From assembly GCA_902796785.1 (NCBI GenBank), contig CADBQJ010000225.1, positions 1 through 5,795 on the forward strand: a stretch of DNA of 5,795 nt, given 5' to 3'. The stretch is from Fibrobacter succinogenes (GTDB lineage Bacteria > Fibrobacterota > Fibrobacteria > Fibrobacterales > CADBQJ01). Position 1 is the stretch's first letter; every line of letters starts with the position of its first letter. The notes under the pieces are model-generated. The model had not been told where the DNA came from. It did not search any database and saw only the letters and a list, made by a program, of their open reading frames with translations. Shown piece after piece: positions 5,601-5,795 of the stretch. The position numbers and the translations under genes are program-made.

Positions 5601-5625
5601 CGGCTTCCGGAACATTTAATACAAT
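5597..5625 (+). promoter_or_regulatory. rRNA operon promoter, TTGACG-17-TACAAT
   Basis: TTGACG at 5597-5602 (5 of 6), a 17-bp spacer, and TACAAT at 5620-5625 (5 of 6) make the best sigma70-type promoter in the window. The predicted start is near A5633. The bases TGA of the -35 are the miaA stop codon. Upstream, about 5573-5593, are A- and T-rich blocks within the miaA tail that could act as an UP element. The discriminator ends in CCCC; GC-rich discriminators are typical of stringently controlled rRNA promoters. Confidence 0.82.
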
Positions 5626-5637
5626 TAGCCCCACCTT

Positions 5638-5657
5638 GCCGCGCCGTCGCGCGCGGC
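5638..5657 (+). other. Leader hairpin (7-bp GC stem)
   Basis: GCCGCGC at 5638-5644 pairs perfectly with GCGCGGC at 5651-5657 around a 6-nt loop, 5 nt after the predicted transcription start. No T-run follows, so it is not an intrinsic terminator; a leader-folding or pausing role is possible. Confidence 0.5.
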
Positions 5658-5734
5658 CGATTCTTGAAATTCAGATGGATATGCTTGTGCAGAGGCCCGT
5701 GCCGTCCGACAGACGACGCGAGTCGACTGTGACG

Positions 5735-5746
5735 GCCTTTGAGAAC
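5735..5746 (+). promoter_or_regulatory. boxA-like antitermination element of the rRNA leader
   Basis: GCCTTTGAGAAC resembles boxA elements of rRNA leaders (CTTT core, as in the E. coli TGCTCTTTAACA, and the TTTGAGAAC form I recall from actinobacterial leaders). It lies about 30 nt before 16S and after a small hairpin with a GNRA-type loop, matching the boxB-boxA order. The Nus factors would bind it on the nascent RNA. Confidence 0.45.
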
Positions 5747-5776
5747 GAACAAAGAAAGACAGGATGACAATCCTAT

Positions 5777-5795
5777 TCAATGGAGAGTTTGATCC
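5777..5795 (+). rRNA. rrs: 16S ribosomal RNA, first 19 nt (cut by window edge)
   Basis: AGAGTTTGATCC at 5784-5795 is the universal bacterial 16S 5' sequence (E. coli positions 8-19, the 27F primer site). Counting back 7 places puts the mature end near 5777. The upstream promoter and leader support a real rRNA operon. Confidence 0.92.

Larger units (their letters stand above)
5633..5776 (+). other. 16S rRNA precursor leader, no protein gene seen
   Basis: This stretch of about 144 nt runs from the predicted start to the 5' end of 16S rRNA. It should be removed during rRNA maturation. It holds a strong hairpin near its start (5638-5657), a small stem with GCGA loop (5714-5725), a boxA-like element (5735-5746) and a 5-bp stem AGGAT/ATCCT (5761-5774) two bases before the 16S. 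One arm of the RNase III processing stem should lie here, but its partner is outside the window. No convincing second promoter is visible. Confidence 0.7.

Noticed and set aside
4732..5634. Minus-strand Arg/Pro-rich open frame opposite miaA
   Set aside because: Composition is what antisense GC-rich codons give, and MiaA is unmistakable on the plus strand.
5638..5657. Leader hairpin read as an intrinsic terminator for miaA
   Set aside because: No T-run follows, and it lies downstream of the rRNA promoter, where termination would block the operon.
5664..5692. Second rRNA promoter starting with TTGAAA at 5664-5669
   Set aside because: No -10-like hexamer lies at 16-18 bp; the nearest, TATGCT at 5680-5685, leaves only a 10-bp spacer.

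Overview
This 5.8 kb window is GC-rich (about two-thirds G+C by eye) and reads as chromosomal core sequence. It carries five protein genes, one of them cut by the left edge, and the first 19 bases of a 16S rRNA gene at the right edge. I see no mobile element, CRISPR array or tRNA. The best lineage clue is the lipoprotein at 1740-2756. It has the 'Fibrobacter succinogenes major paralogous domain' (FISUMP, TIGR02145) preceded by short Cys-bracketed repeats. This points to a GC-rich member of Fibrobacterota or a close relative in the FCB group. The domain also occurs elsewhere, so the assignment is an inference.

Layout, left to right. (1) Minus-strand pair ybaK (1215-1709) then proS (1155 to beyond position 1): a Cys-tRNA(Pro) deacylase upstream of prolyl-tRNA synthetase, a proline-tRNA charging and proofreading unit. 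(2) A 30-bp divergent gap, then the plus-strand FISUMP lipoprotein gene. (3) A 25-bp convergent gap holding a GC-rich hairpin. (4) Minus-strand pair: a membrane-anchored protein resembling the divergent polysaccharide deacetylase (YibQ) family (3501-4586), overlapping pdxJ (2782-3504) by ATGA. (5) A 57-bp divergent gap with a perfect 12-bp palindrome. (6) Plus-strand miaA (4644-5600). (7) A strong sigma70-type promoter whose -35 box contains the miaA stop codon, a leader of about 144 nt with hairpins and a boxA-like element, then the 16S rRNA start.

Two patterns stand out. First, ybaK, the lipoprotein gene and miaA, each first in its transcript, have no Shine-Dalgarno sequence and carry a TAnnnT -10-like hexamer exactly 7 nt before ATG. 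The operon-internal genes proS and pdxJ instead have a clear GGAGG. This suggests leaderless mRNAs for lead genes and SD-led translation for internal ones. Second, PdxJ lacks two of its three family catalytic residues (Glu to Gln71, His to Gly195), and its coupled partner has lost the catalytic-site residues expected of the deacetylase fold. The operon may therefore encode two non-canonical or pseudo-enzymes.
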